Part shown: positions 7,363-13,403 of the stretch, piece after piece | Layout: the number at the start of each line of letters is the position of its first letter | Numbering within the stretch: the first letter of the stretch is position 1 | DNA from: Planctomycetota bacterium | GTDB lineage: Bacteria > Planctomycetota > UBA1135 | NCBI GenBank assembly: GCA_018671175.1 | Contig: JABHIE010000024.1 | Location: 1 to 35,214 of the forward strand | Length of the DNA: 35,214 bases | Direction: 5' to 3' | The notes under the pieces: model-generated | Seen by the model: the letters and a program-made list of their open reading frames with translations, nothing else | Told to the model about the DNA's origin: nothing | Database searches by the model: none | Translations under genes and position numbers: made by a program

Positions 7363-8214
7363 ATGACCACGCAAACCCGCCTGCTACAACTGGGGCATAG
7401 CCCCGATCCCGATGACGCCTTCATGCACTGGGCGTTGGCTAAAGATATGCTCGATACGGGCGATCTGCGCTTTGAGCATAAGCTCGAAGATATCGAGTCT
7501 CTCAATAAACGAGCCACTACGGGTGATTATGAAATCACCGCTGTGTCGATTCATGGCTATTGCTATGTCGCTGATAAATACGCGCTTTTGAATCATGGTG
7601 CTTCCATGGGCGAGGGTTATGGCCCACGCCTGGTCGCCCGCTCCGAGATGAATCTTGACGAGCTCCAAAAGGGCAAAGGCAAGCGCCTAGCCATTCCTGG
7701 CGAATGGACATCGGCTCATCTCGCTTGTCAGATGCGACTTGGCGAGTATGACTACGGTTTGGTTGAGTTTGACCAAATTCCCGAGGCCGTTGCGCGTGGC
7801 GAATACGACGCTGGCTTGCTCATCCACGAAGGGCAGCTGACTTACGAGGCCGACGGCCTTGTCTTGCTTGATGACTTGGGCGTTTGGTGGGCCAACGAGA
7901 CTGGCGGGCTGCCGCTCCCTCTCGGTGGCAACACGGTGCGTCGTGATTTGGCCGAATTGATTCCAGAGGTTTCGCGGTTGCTCAAAGAGAGCATCCAGAC
8001 AGGGCTCGATAACCGCGAAGAGGCTGTCGCCTATGCGCTCGGTTTTGGGCGCGGGCTTGATCTAGCGCAAGCCGACGAGTTCATCGCAATGTATGTGAAT
8101 GACCGCACGATTGACTACGGCGACGATGGCCGCGAATCGATGCACTTGTTCTTGAAGCGGGCATTTGACGCGGGCATGATTCCTGCGATGCCTCCGCTTG
8201 ATTTTATTCGTTAA
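7363..8214 (+). CDS. mqnD: 1,4-dihydroxy-6-naphthoate synthase (futalosine pathway)
   Basis: 283 residues from ATG 7363; upstream in-frame codons add residues with no family match. MqnD converts cyclic dehypoxanthine futalosine to 1,4-dihydroxy-6-naphthoate in the alternative menaquinone pathway. The N-terminus LGHSPDPDDAFMHWAL is the family signature, followed by ITAVSIHGYCYV, the hinge segment LAIPGEWTSAHL, the LIHEGQLTYE motif with the catalytic-type His, and GLPLPLGGN. The fold is periplasmic-binding-protein-like but there is no signal peptide, as expected for this cytosolic enzyme. No other mqn gene is in the window, so the pathway is dispersed. It implies menaquinone-based respiration without the classical men genes. 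Confidence 0.93.
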   Translation: MTTQTRLLQLGHSPDPDDAFMHWALAKDMLDTGDLRFEHKLEDIESLNKRATTGDYEITAVSIHGYCYVADKYALLNHGASMGEGYGPRLVARSEMNLDELQKGKGKRLAIPGEWTSAHLACQMRLGEYDYGLVEFDQIPEAVARGEYDAGLLIHEGQLTYEADGLVLLDDLGVWWANETGGLPLPLGGNTVRRDLAELIPEVSRLLKESIQTGLDNREEAVAYALGFGRGLDLAQADEFIAMYVNDRTIDYGDDGRESMHLFLKRAFDAGMIPAMPPLDFIR

Positions 8215-8258
8215 TCAGCGTCTGCGTTTAGGCCTAAGGGCGAGCATCGCGCGCGAGC

Positions 8259-8687
8259 CTAAGGCGGCCCGTGCTCGCCTTCCGGGACAGGGTTGCCAAT
8301 CAAGCGGCGGTGTTCTCGGTAAATGCATGGGCCCATGACTACAACTAGCCCGGCTGCGCGTGCGGTTTCAGCTGCATCTGGGTTTTCGGTGCCGGGTTGC
8401 ATCCAGATTGCGCCTGCTTTTGCCGAAACGGCGGCCCTTACAATGCTCGGCACTTGTGGCGCAGCGCGGAAGATGTCAACAACATCAGGGGAGCTAGGCA
8501 AATCAGCAAGCGAAGCCCAGACTTGAGTTTCGGAAGTGCTTTCTGCAACAGGGTTTACACGCCAAACGGTGAACCCAGCCTTTTCGAGATAATCTGCAAT
8601 CCAATGACTTGGCCGGGCTGGTTTAGTCGACCAACCTACAACGGCAATCGTTTGCATACGGCCTAAAAGGGAGTCGATTTCTGGCAT
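8259..8687 (-). CDS. CoA-binding domain protein (YccU-like)
   Basis: 142 residues from ATG 8687, the usual length of this family; an alternative ATG at 8705 would add six residues. The Rossmann nucleotide motif IAVVGWSTKPARPSHWIADYL near residue 13 is the family hallmark, followed by TVWRVNP, a VVDIFRAA strand-turn, GAIWMQPGTENPDA and the terminal VVMGPCIYREHRRL. Members bind CoA or a related nucleotide; their cellular role is not settled. It converges on mqnD, with 44 bp between the stops. The sequence TATGAT lies 6 bases before the ATG with no Shine-Dalgarno sequence. Confidence 0.87.
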   Translation of the reverse strand: MPEIDSLLGRMQTIAVVGWSTKPARPSHWIADYLEKAGFTVWRVNPVAESTSETQVWASLADLPSSPDVVDIFRAAPQVPSIVRAAVSAKAGAIWMQPGTENPDAAETARAAGLVVVMGPCIYREHRRLIGNPVPEGEHGPP

Positions 8688-8693
8688 AGAGCC

Positions 8694-8699
8694 ATCATA
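8694..8699 (-). promoter_or_regulatory. Possible -10 box (TATGAT) for the CoA-binding protein gene
   Basis: The minus strand reads TATGAT (5/6 match to TATAAT), 6 bases before ATG 8687. A start site 6-7 bases downstream would make a leaderless mRNA. If translation instead began at ATG 8705, this box would lie inside the coding sequence. Confidence 0.35.
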
Positions 8700-8791
8700 A
8701 GTCATTTTCTGGAAGATTTTTACGCTTTGGGTGTTTGTTATGGGGTATTCCTGCCGATGAGAAGTAGGGGTTTCCTCCCTGCGGTTCAGCC

Positions 8792-9175
8792 ATGCCTTCA
8801 CCTCTAATTCTGCACGTACTCATCTCGGAAGATTTCTTCCAAGAGCGCGTGGTCGCTACGACCCTTGCCCTAGACGAGGTCCCACAAGTCGCTCAATTTG
8901 ATGGCGATATCTTGTCGGCCGTCCGCGCCGAGCCTGGCTCGGGCATTGTGCTTGACCTCGAAGATGAGCAGTTTGATTCCATCGAGATATTGAAGCAGAT
9001 CGTAAAAGATGAAATCCTGGCCCCTTTGCCGCTGTTGACTTTTTGCTCTCCTGAATGCGAAGAAACCCTGCAAAAGGCCGCTGCTTTGGGTGTCGTCGTG
9101 ACACCTCGATCCACATTTGCGAGCAATATTGTGGGCATGATTAAGGCTCTCGTTCAATCAGAAGACCCTGCTTAA
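8792..9175 (+). CDS. Receiver-like (CheY-fold) single-domain protein, probably non-canonical
   Basis: 127 residues. The alternation of strands and helices suits a response-regulator receiver fold: LHVLISEDFFQERVVATTL at the start, GIVLDLEDEQFDSIEIL in the middle where VLDLED could hold a phosphoacceptor-like Asp, PLLTFCSPECEETLQKAAALG, then VVTPRSTFASNIVGMIKAL as the last strand and helix. The usual acidic pair after strand 1 is reduced to ED and the switch Thr/Ser sits in LLTFCS. The canonical Lys before the last helix is replaced by the P-R-S turn. I infer a pseudo-receiver, perhaps a binding platform, not a standard phosphorelay protein. It has no output domain and no adjacent histidine kinase; the Ser/Thr kinase lies 1.5 kb away. 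Divergent from the CoA-binding protein. Confidence 0.65.
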   Translation: MPSPLILHVLISEDFFQERVVATTLALDEVPQVAQFDGDILSAVRAEPGSGIVLDLEDEQFDSIEILKQIVKDEILAPLPLLTFCSPECEETLQKAAALGVVVTPRSTFASNIVGMIKALVQSEDPA

Positions 9176-9217
9176 TCACTTTTTTTGCCAATCATTGACT
9201 TGTTCAGAACTTAGGGC

Positions 9218-9246
9218 TGGACGGTTTTTGCTTTTTTGGGTAGAAT
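9218..9246 (+). promoter_or_regulatory. Sigma70-type promoter upstream of the ArsC/Spx-like gene
   Basis: TGGACG (9218-9223) and TAGAAT (9241-9246) are spaced by 17 bp, matching consensus at 4/6 and 5/6. The transcript would start near 9253, giving a leader of about 80 nt before ATG 9332. Confidence 0.4.
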
Positions 9247-9331
9247 GCTCGACCGTTTTGGGGGAGAAAGTCCTAAAAGGCGCGGCATTTCAGCTGTTCC
9301 GTCCCTCCAAATTAGACTCAAAGAAAAAATC

Positions 9332-9682
9332 ATGGGCGAGGTCAAGCTCTACATCAAAAAAGGCTGTAAAACCAGCGAAAAGGCGGTCAAGTATCTCACC
9401 AAGAAAAAGGTTGAGTTCGAGGCTGTCGATATCCTAATTAGCCCACCGGCTAAGAAATTGCTTGAAAAGGCGGTTGATGCTCAAGATCCAAAGAGCGCTT
9501 TCAACCAAAAAGCCAAAAGCTACAAAGACAACAAGGTCGCTGACGCGACTTTTAAGACCAAGAAAGAGGTCGTTGACTTGTTGCGAGAGCACCCCGACAT
9601 GATCCGTCGCCCTTTGTTGGCGCGTGGCGAAAAGGCCATTTTGGGTTTTGACGAGGCTGACTACGCGACATTCTTGCGCTAA
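9332..9682 (+). CDS. ArsC/Spx-family thioredoxin-fold protein
   Basis: 116 residues from ATG 9332; the frame is open further upstream but the family begins with the strand VKLYIKKGCKTSEKA directly after this ATG. It has the thioredoxin fold of the arsenate reductase/Spx family: a single active-site-like Cys at residue 12 in a C-K-T-S loop (CxxS, not CxxC), the EAVDILISPP strand-turn, and the C-terminal signature RPLLARGEKAILGFDEADY. The middle helix is unusually lysine-rich (FNQKAKSYKDNK). It could be a glutaredoxin-coupled reductase or an Spx-like transcription partner; sequence alone does not decide. It has a likely promoter 86 bp upstream and ends at a strong bidirectional terminator. Confidence 0.85.
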   Translation: MGEVKLYIKKGCKTSEKAVKYLTKKKVEFEAVDILISPPAKKLLEKAVDAQDPKSAFNQKAKSYKDNKVADATFKTKKEVVDLLREHPDMIRRPLLARGEKAILGFDEADYATFLR

Positions 9683-9697
9683 TCTCTTGCACAAACA

Positions 9698-9740
9698 AAA
9701 CCGCTGGTGAGCACGATGCTCACCAGCGGTTTATTGATTT
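9698..9740. terminator. Strong intrinsic terminator between convergent genes
   Basis: A perfect 16-bp stem (9698-9713 with 9717-9732) closes a 3-nt CGA loop. The plus strand continues TTATTGATTT and the minus strand continues TTTGTTTGTGC, so it can act for both the ArsC-like gene (+) and the 84-aa gene (-). Confidence 0.8.
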
Positions 9741-9780
9741 GATGACTAAGGGGCTAAGCAGCCCTATTCATCAAAAGGGT

Positions 9781-10035
9781 TTAGCCTTGCTCTAGCTCAA
9801 GCTCTTCTTGAAATTGGACATGAGATACTTCATGGATGTTGAAATTCATGGAAAACTCGCGTGGCATGTCGATGATGCGGCCAAAGCCTTTGCGGGCGGC
9901 GTAAGTGACATAGCCGGATTCGAGGCGCCCGTCTTTGAATCTGATATCCAGAACCTTTTTAGTGCATTGATCGGTTAGGAATTTGGCAATCTCTTCGACG
10001 GCCATGAGCTCGGGCTCGGATGATCTGCGTACCAT
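9781..10035 (-). CDS. Conserved-looking 84-residue protein of unknown function
   Basis: I do not recognise this protein. From ATG 10035 it has 84 residues; the frame is open upstream, but that extension overlaps the Nudix gene and is therefore less likely. After a short charged start (MVRRSSEPEL) comes a helix (MAVEEIAKFLTDQC), then beta-rich sequence (KKVLDIRFKDGRLESGYVTYAARKG, FGRIIDMPREFSMNFNI) and an acidic tail EELELE. It is small, soluble and without signal or membrane segments. It begins 26 bp after the Nudix gene stop on the same strand, so the two are probably one operon, and it ends before the bidirectional terminator. Confidence 0.6.
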   Translation of the reverse strand: MVRRSSEPELMAVEEIAKFLTDQCTKKVLDIRFKDGRLESGYVTYAARKGFGRIIDMPREFSMNFNIHEVSHVQFQEELELEQG

Positions 10036-10061
10036 GGTGGTTTGACTTAGTGTGGTGTAGG

Positions 10062-10688
10062 TTAGAGAGAAGTGGCCGGGGCGCAACTGCGCAACGCACC
10101 AGAGCGAATGAGCAAGGTCGACCATGTTTCAAAGGGCGAGTCGTCTGTGGCAGCGAGGGCCTCTAATTCAGAGAGGGCCACAAAGTCGCCAGCCATGGCA
10201 GAAGTCTCGCGCACGGAAACATCAAAGTCGCTTGCGTCGAGTTTGTAAACCAGCCCAACATGTACGGCGCCCACCTCGGTGGTGTCGTCGTTGAGAAGGC
10301 CTATCGGGGTCAGGAGCAAATCGCCATCAGGCAAAACGAGCTCTTCGTGAAGCTCGCGCAAGCACGCGGCGGGGAAAACATCGGGCGAGTCGCAAGGGTT
10401 GATGTGGCCACCCACACCAATCGAGCGCTTGCCGTGGAGTCGCTTTTCGCCCTGAGTCGACAAGCGAGTCAGAGTCAAAACGGTGTCGCCTTTGCAGACA
10501 GCCACATAGGGGATGACCTGCTTGAGCTCGGGTTGAGTCTCGGCGTAGCGGCGCTCAACAAAAAAGCCAAAATCACGGCCCGTGGCCAAGAAACGACCCT
10601 CAAGCTCATCGGCCGGAAGGGCCAGTAAACCATGGGGGGTGCTTTTTGCAAACAACTCGCAACGAGGGACGACCCAGACAAACTCCAT
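10062..10688 (-). CDS. Nudix-fold phosphoesterase (MutT-like)
   Basis: 208 residues. The C-terminal two thirds is a Nudix domain: QVIPYVAVCKGDTVLTL leads to GVGGHINP and, after a short insert, the helix CLRELHEELVLP carrying the R-E-x-x-E-E core of the Nudix box. The upstream Glu of the box is replaced by Asp and the closing Gly by Val. The N-terminal region (FVWVVPRCELF, then HGLLALP and GFFVERRYAE) matches a larger MutT-like family found in several bacterial phyla, whose substrate is unknown. Hydrolysis of a nucleoside-diphosphate-linked compound is expected from the fold. First gene of a two-gene unit with the 84-aa protein. No Shine-Dalgarno sequence precedes the ATG. Confidence 0.85.
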   Translation of the reverse strand: MEFVWVVPRCELFAKSTPHGLLALPADELEGRFLATGRDFGFFVERRYAETQPELKQVIPYVAVCKGDTVLTLTRLSTQGEKRLHGKRSIGVGGHINPCDSPDVFPAACLRELHEELVLPDGDLLLTPIGLLNDDTTEVGAVHVGLVYKLDASDFDVSVRETSAMAGDFVALSELEALAATDDSPFETWSTLLIRSGALRSCAPATSL

Positions 10689-10841
10689 GCACCCGTTTTA
10701 GCACCGAATCTGGCTTTGGCAAGCCTTTCTCGCAAGTTGTTGTGAATTTGTGGAAAACTCATACAAGATGCTGTGGCACTACATCTTGTGGTGTGCAGAT
10801 GTCGTCCGCAAGCACAAGGCGAATGGCGTATGTGGAAAAGT

Positions 10842-11203
10842 GGAGCACTGCCCTGTAAGCCGGATCCTGTACTCGCGAGCGAGCAGCAGTCATTTATCTG
10901 GAGCGACCGTTGCCAGCCGCCTCGAACGCCCTACCCGGAGGTTCAACAGCGCGGACCACGCCTACCCTCCCTATTTGGACTTTCTCCCCGAAGGGTTTAC
11001 CAAGCCGCGTTTGTCACCAAACGCGCGGTGAGCTCTTACCTCGCCATTTCACCCTTACCGGCGGCCGAAGCCACTTAGGCGGTATCTTTCTGTTGCACTT
11101 TCCCTAAGGTTTCCCTTGGTGGCCGTTAGCCACTTCGGTGCCCTGTGGAGCCCGGACTTTCCTCGACGGGGCAAGCCCGCCGCGACTGCCCAAGCAGTAC
11201 TCC
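10842..11203 (-). ncRNA. rnpB: RNase P RNA (bacterial class A)
   Basis: On the minus strand the universally conserved core GAGGAAAGTCCGGGCTCC lies near the 5' end, followed by ACAGGGC, GGGAAACC, an AGAAAGAT-type segment, GGTAAGGGTGAAATGG, GAGGTAAGAGCTC, GGTAAACCC and, near the 3' end, ACAGGATCCGGCTTA. The terminal P1 helix is a clear 10-bp pairing: 11194-11203 at the 5' end with 10842-10851 at the 3' end, with one G-U pair. The length of about 362 nt fits class A. It cleaves 5' leaders from precursor tRNAs. Open frames across this region are spurious. Ends could be a few bases longer. Confidence 0.96.
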
Positions 11204-11308
11204 GAGAGCTATTGTAGCGTTGCTTTTTGGTTTGCTGGTTGGGGGTTTATAGCGTGCTGCGGTCGGTGGGTAATGCGGGTTGGTGTAATTTACTTTCGGC
11301 ATAAAAAA

Positions 11309-11312
11309 GGAG
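11309..11312 (+). promoter_or_regulatory. Strong Shine-Dalgarno site of the zinc-ribbon ORF
   Basis: AAAAAAGGAGAAAAGAA precedes the ATG at 11320, with GGAG 7 bases upstream. It is the only textbook ribosome-binding site I found among the starts I examined in this window. Confidence 0.6.
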
Positions 11313-11319
11313 AAAAGAA

Positions 11320-11475
11320 ATGTACTGTACAAATTGTGGAAACGAAGTAGCAGAGAAGGCCATCGCATGCGCAAAGTGCGGGGTTCCTCCTCGTTTGGAA
11401 AAGAAGTTTTGTTGGTGCTGCGGCTGCTTTCAAATGGTAACAGTTTGCCGAACAAAAACAGTCAGGCTATTTTAG
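11320..11475 (+). CDS. Tiny double zinc-ribbon protein, possibly a truncated remnant
   Basis: 51 residues. MYCTNCGNEVAEKAIACAKCG is a zinc ribbon with CxxC pairs at residues 3/6 and 17/20. It continues VPPRLEKKFCWCCG with another CxxC (31/34), as in zinc-ribbon proteins that normally go on to a fourth pair and often to a two-helix TM2 membrane domain. Here the sequence after residue 36 loses that pattern (FQMVTVCRTKTVRLF) and stops. It may be a natural small protein or the start of a longer gene broken by a frameshift near 11420. The excellent Shine-Dalgarno sequence indicates that it is, or recently was, translated. It lies between rnpB (opposite strand) and a possible lipoprotein gene. The style is unlike its neighbours, which suggests acquisition. 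Confidence 0.65.
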   Translation: MYCTNCGNEVAEKAIACAKCGVPPRLEKKFCWCCGCFQMVTVCRTKTVRLF

Positions 11476-11481
11476 GCGTTA

Positions 11482-11859
11482 GTGCCCCCTGCATCACCAC
11501 CCTGCTACCGAGATAAAGCAAGATTGTGCGAGCCTTCTCGCATAATTCGTAGCATTCTCCTTTCTTTCGCATGCATCTCGTGCCAATCTCCAGCTGTCCA
11601 ACCGAGCGCGGAACTTTCGCAGTACGGAGTTCTTCCTCAACCGCCCCTAGGCGCCAGCGCGGTTGAAGAAGTCCCCTCCCTCATCAGCCACTTAGAGACT
11701 GAGCATGCCTACAACACTCGATGTGGAACAGTTGTAATGCACATAGCGGCAAGGATTGAGCATTTTGGCGACGCCGCATGGCAACTGGTCGAGAGAGAAT
11801 TCAGCGACCCTGGCTATGCAAAATCTCTTCGAGAAACTCTCAAGCGCGATCGCCCGTAA
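11482..11859 (+). CDS. Possible small exported/lipoprotein of unknown function
   Basis: 125 residues from GTG 11482, or 111 from TTG 11524. Starting at the TTG, the protein would open with a typical export signal: a basic stretch (EPSRIIRS), a hydrophobic core (ILLSFACISC) and Cys residues that could serve as a lipidation site, though the lipobox is not standard. The mature part is Pro/Ser-rich at first (QSPAVQPSAELSQYG) and then helical (VEEVPSLISHLETEHAYN, VMHIAARIEHFGDAAWQLVEREF). I do not recognise the family. It overlaps the 3' end of ruvX on the other strand by 20 bp, leaving room for doubt that it is expressed. Confidence 0.45.
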   Translation: MPPASPPCYRDKARLCEPSRIIRSILLSFACISCQSPAVQPSAELSQYGVLPQPPLGASAVEEVPSLISHLETEHAYNTRCGTVVMHIAARIEHFGDAAWQLVEREFSDPGYAKSLRETLKRDRP

Positions 11860-12271
11860 CCAACCACTCGCGCAAAATTACAACCGCCGCGGTTGAGTCG
11901 ACCAGGGCCTTCCGCTTTTTGGCGGATGTCATGCCGCCTTCACGCAGCAAAGTGTGCGCCTCTTTTGATGTGTAGCGCTCATCAATCTCGACAATGCGCT
12001 CGTCGTCGCGCATGTGTTTTTTGAGCTCGGCTAAAAACAAACGCGTTTTAGCCGCTTGCTGGCCCTCAGAGCCATCTGGCATAAACGGCATGCCCACAAC
12101 GAAAACTTTTGCACCTCGCTCGCGGGCCGTGGTGATTGATTTTGTTGCGACTTCGATTACATCGCGTGAAACAATCGCGGGCAATGGTTGCGCCGCAATA
12201 CCAAGCGCATCGCAAATCGCCAAACCCGTGCGTTTGCCGCCGTAATCAATCGCAAGGGCGCATTTAGACAT
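11840..12271 (-). CDS. ruvX: RuvX/YqgF family, pre-16S rRNA nuclease
   Basis: 143 residues, normal length. RNase H-like fold: the first strand ALAIDYGGKRTGLAICD carries the catalytic Asp, the second motif VFVVGMPFMPDGSEG matches the VGLPLNMDG-type loop, and IVEIDERYTSKEAHTLL has the conserved D-E-R-x-T-S. Members process the 5' end of 16S rRNA in Escherichia coli and were earlier called putative Holliday junction resolvases. It is the last gene of the minus-strand run beginning with the 397-aa exported protein and starts 11 bp after the manC stop. Confidence 0.93.
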   Translation of the reverse strand: MSKCALAIDYGGKRTGLAICDALGIAAQPLPAIVSRDVIEVATKSITTARERGAKVFVVGMPFMPDGSEGQQAAKTRLFLAELKKHMRDDERIVEIDERYTSKEAHTLLREGGMTSAKKRKALVDSTAAVVILREWLVTGDRA

Positions 12272-12282
12272 GACGCAAACCG

Positions 12283-13371
12283 TTAAAGCAGCTCGTCGCG
12301 GCCAGACTCGCGCAGGCGATTGACGATGGCTTTAACATCTTCTGATTTGTCGCGATGGGCCACAAGGATGGCATCTTTGGTGTGCACGACCACAACATCA
12401 TCGAGCCCCAGCACGGCGATGGTTTGCTCGCTTGAAGAGTAGGCCAATGTGCCTTTTGCATTTTCGGTGAGCAGCTCGCCGCCTGCTGGGAAAATGGCGA
12501 CATCATCGCCCGTTGTTTCGGCAAGCTCGTCGTAGAGGGCTTTCCAGGAGCCGACATCACTCCATTTGTATGGAGCAATCATGATTTGCACATTGTCAAC
12601 CTTTTCCATGATGCCGATGTCGACAGGCTCGGCGGGCAGGGTGGGGTAAACCTCGTTGAGGGTGGCTTCGAATGCCTCGGTGCCAGCCGCGGCTTGAATA
12701 CGATCGAGCCCCTGAATCAATTCAGGCATATGCGTCGCCATCGCGCTCAGGATGGTCTTGGCCGTCCACACAAAAATGCCGGCATTCCAGAAATAAACAC
12801 CCTCGTTTACAAAACTAAGTGCAGTCGTGGCGTCGGGCTTTTCGGTGAATTGATCGACCGCAAAGCAATCGATGCCTTGAAAATTGCCCGATTTGCCTGC
12901 GCGACGGATGTAGCCGTAGCCCGTAGCCGGGTAGGTCGGCTTAATGCCAAAAGTCACGAATGTGCCCGGTGTTGCGGCGGCTTCTGCGCCCGCAAGCAGG
13001 CTGCGTTGGAAGTCAGCTTTGGGGCCAATGACATGATCCGCTGGCAGCACAGCCATCGTGGCCTCTGGGTCGACGGCATGTAGAGCCGCAGCGGCGAGAC
13101 CAACACATGCCGATGTATTACGCGCGCATGGCTCAACCAAAATATTTTCGGCGGGCAAGTCAGGGCAAACGCGGCGGACACCCTCGACCTGTGGGGCGGT
13201 CGTAACAACCCAGGTGCGCTCAGCTGGAATGAGCGGGTCAAGTCGAGCAACGGTTTCGGTGAGCATGGGGTCGCTGCCCATAATGGGGAGCAACTGCTTA
13301 GGGCGAGTTCCGCGGCTTTCAGGCCAGAAACGGGTGCCGGAACCTCCGGCCATGATGACGGCGTGCAACAT
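12283..13371 (-). CDS. manC: Mannose-1-phosphate guanylyltransferase
   Basis: 362 residues, single-domain form lacking the C-terminal isomerase domain of bifunctional enzymes. It makes GDP-mannose from mannose-1-phosphate and GTP for surface polysaccharides or glycosylation. The nucleotidyltransferase signature AVIMAGGSGTRFWPESR and PKQLLPI is at residues 4-30, with VEPCARNTSACVGLAA, VLPADHVI (metal-binding Asp), FTEKPD, YFWNAGIFVW and IMIAPYKWSDVGSWKALY following in family order. It lies 32 bp downstream of the AsmA-like gene and just before ruvX. Its place in an envelope operon supports a role in glycan supply. Confidence 0.94.
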   Translation of the reverse strand: MLHAVIMAGGSGTRFWPESRGTRPKQLLPIMGSDPMLTETVARLDPLIPAERTWVVTTAPQVEGVRRVCPDLPAENILVEPCARNTSACVGLAAAALHAVDPEATMAVLPADHVIGPKADFQRSLLAGAEAAATPGTFVTFGIKPTYPATGYGYIRRAGKSGNFQGIDCFAVDQFTEKPDATTALSFVNEGVYFWNAGIFVWTAKTILSAMATHMPELIQGLDRIQAAAGTEAFEATLNEVYPTLPAEPVDIGIMEKVDNVQIMIAPYKWSDVGSWKALYDELAETTGDDVAIFPAGGELLTENAKGTLAYSSSEQTIAVLGLDDVVVVHTKDAILVAHRDKSEDVKAIVNRLRESGRDELL

Positions 13372-13403
13372 GGCTTTAGTTTAGGAAAAAGCCACGAGTG
13401 AAC

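Noticed and set aside
8228..8279. Short inverted and direct repeats (CCTAAGG twice, GGCGAGCA with TGCTCGCC) at the mqnD/CoA-binding junction
   Set aside because: They are partly inside the coding end of the CoA-binding gene, the stem spacing is large and no T-run follows, so I cannot support a terminator.
10750..11107. Several open frames of 70-100 codons across 10646-11107
   Set aside because: They lie on the RNase P RNA gene (opposite strand) and its flank; the RNA core motifs and the P1 helix explain the sequence, and the translations look like no known protein.
11126..11455. A 109-codon minus-strand frame over the zinc-ribbon ORF
   Set aside because: It overlaps the 5' part of rnpB and is antisense to the zinc-ribbon ORF, which has a strong Shine-Dalgarno sequence and a clear Cys pattern.
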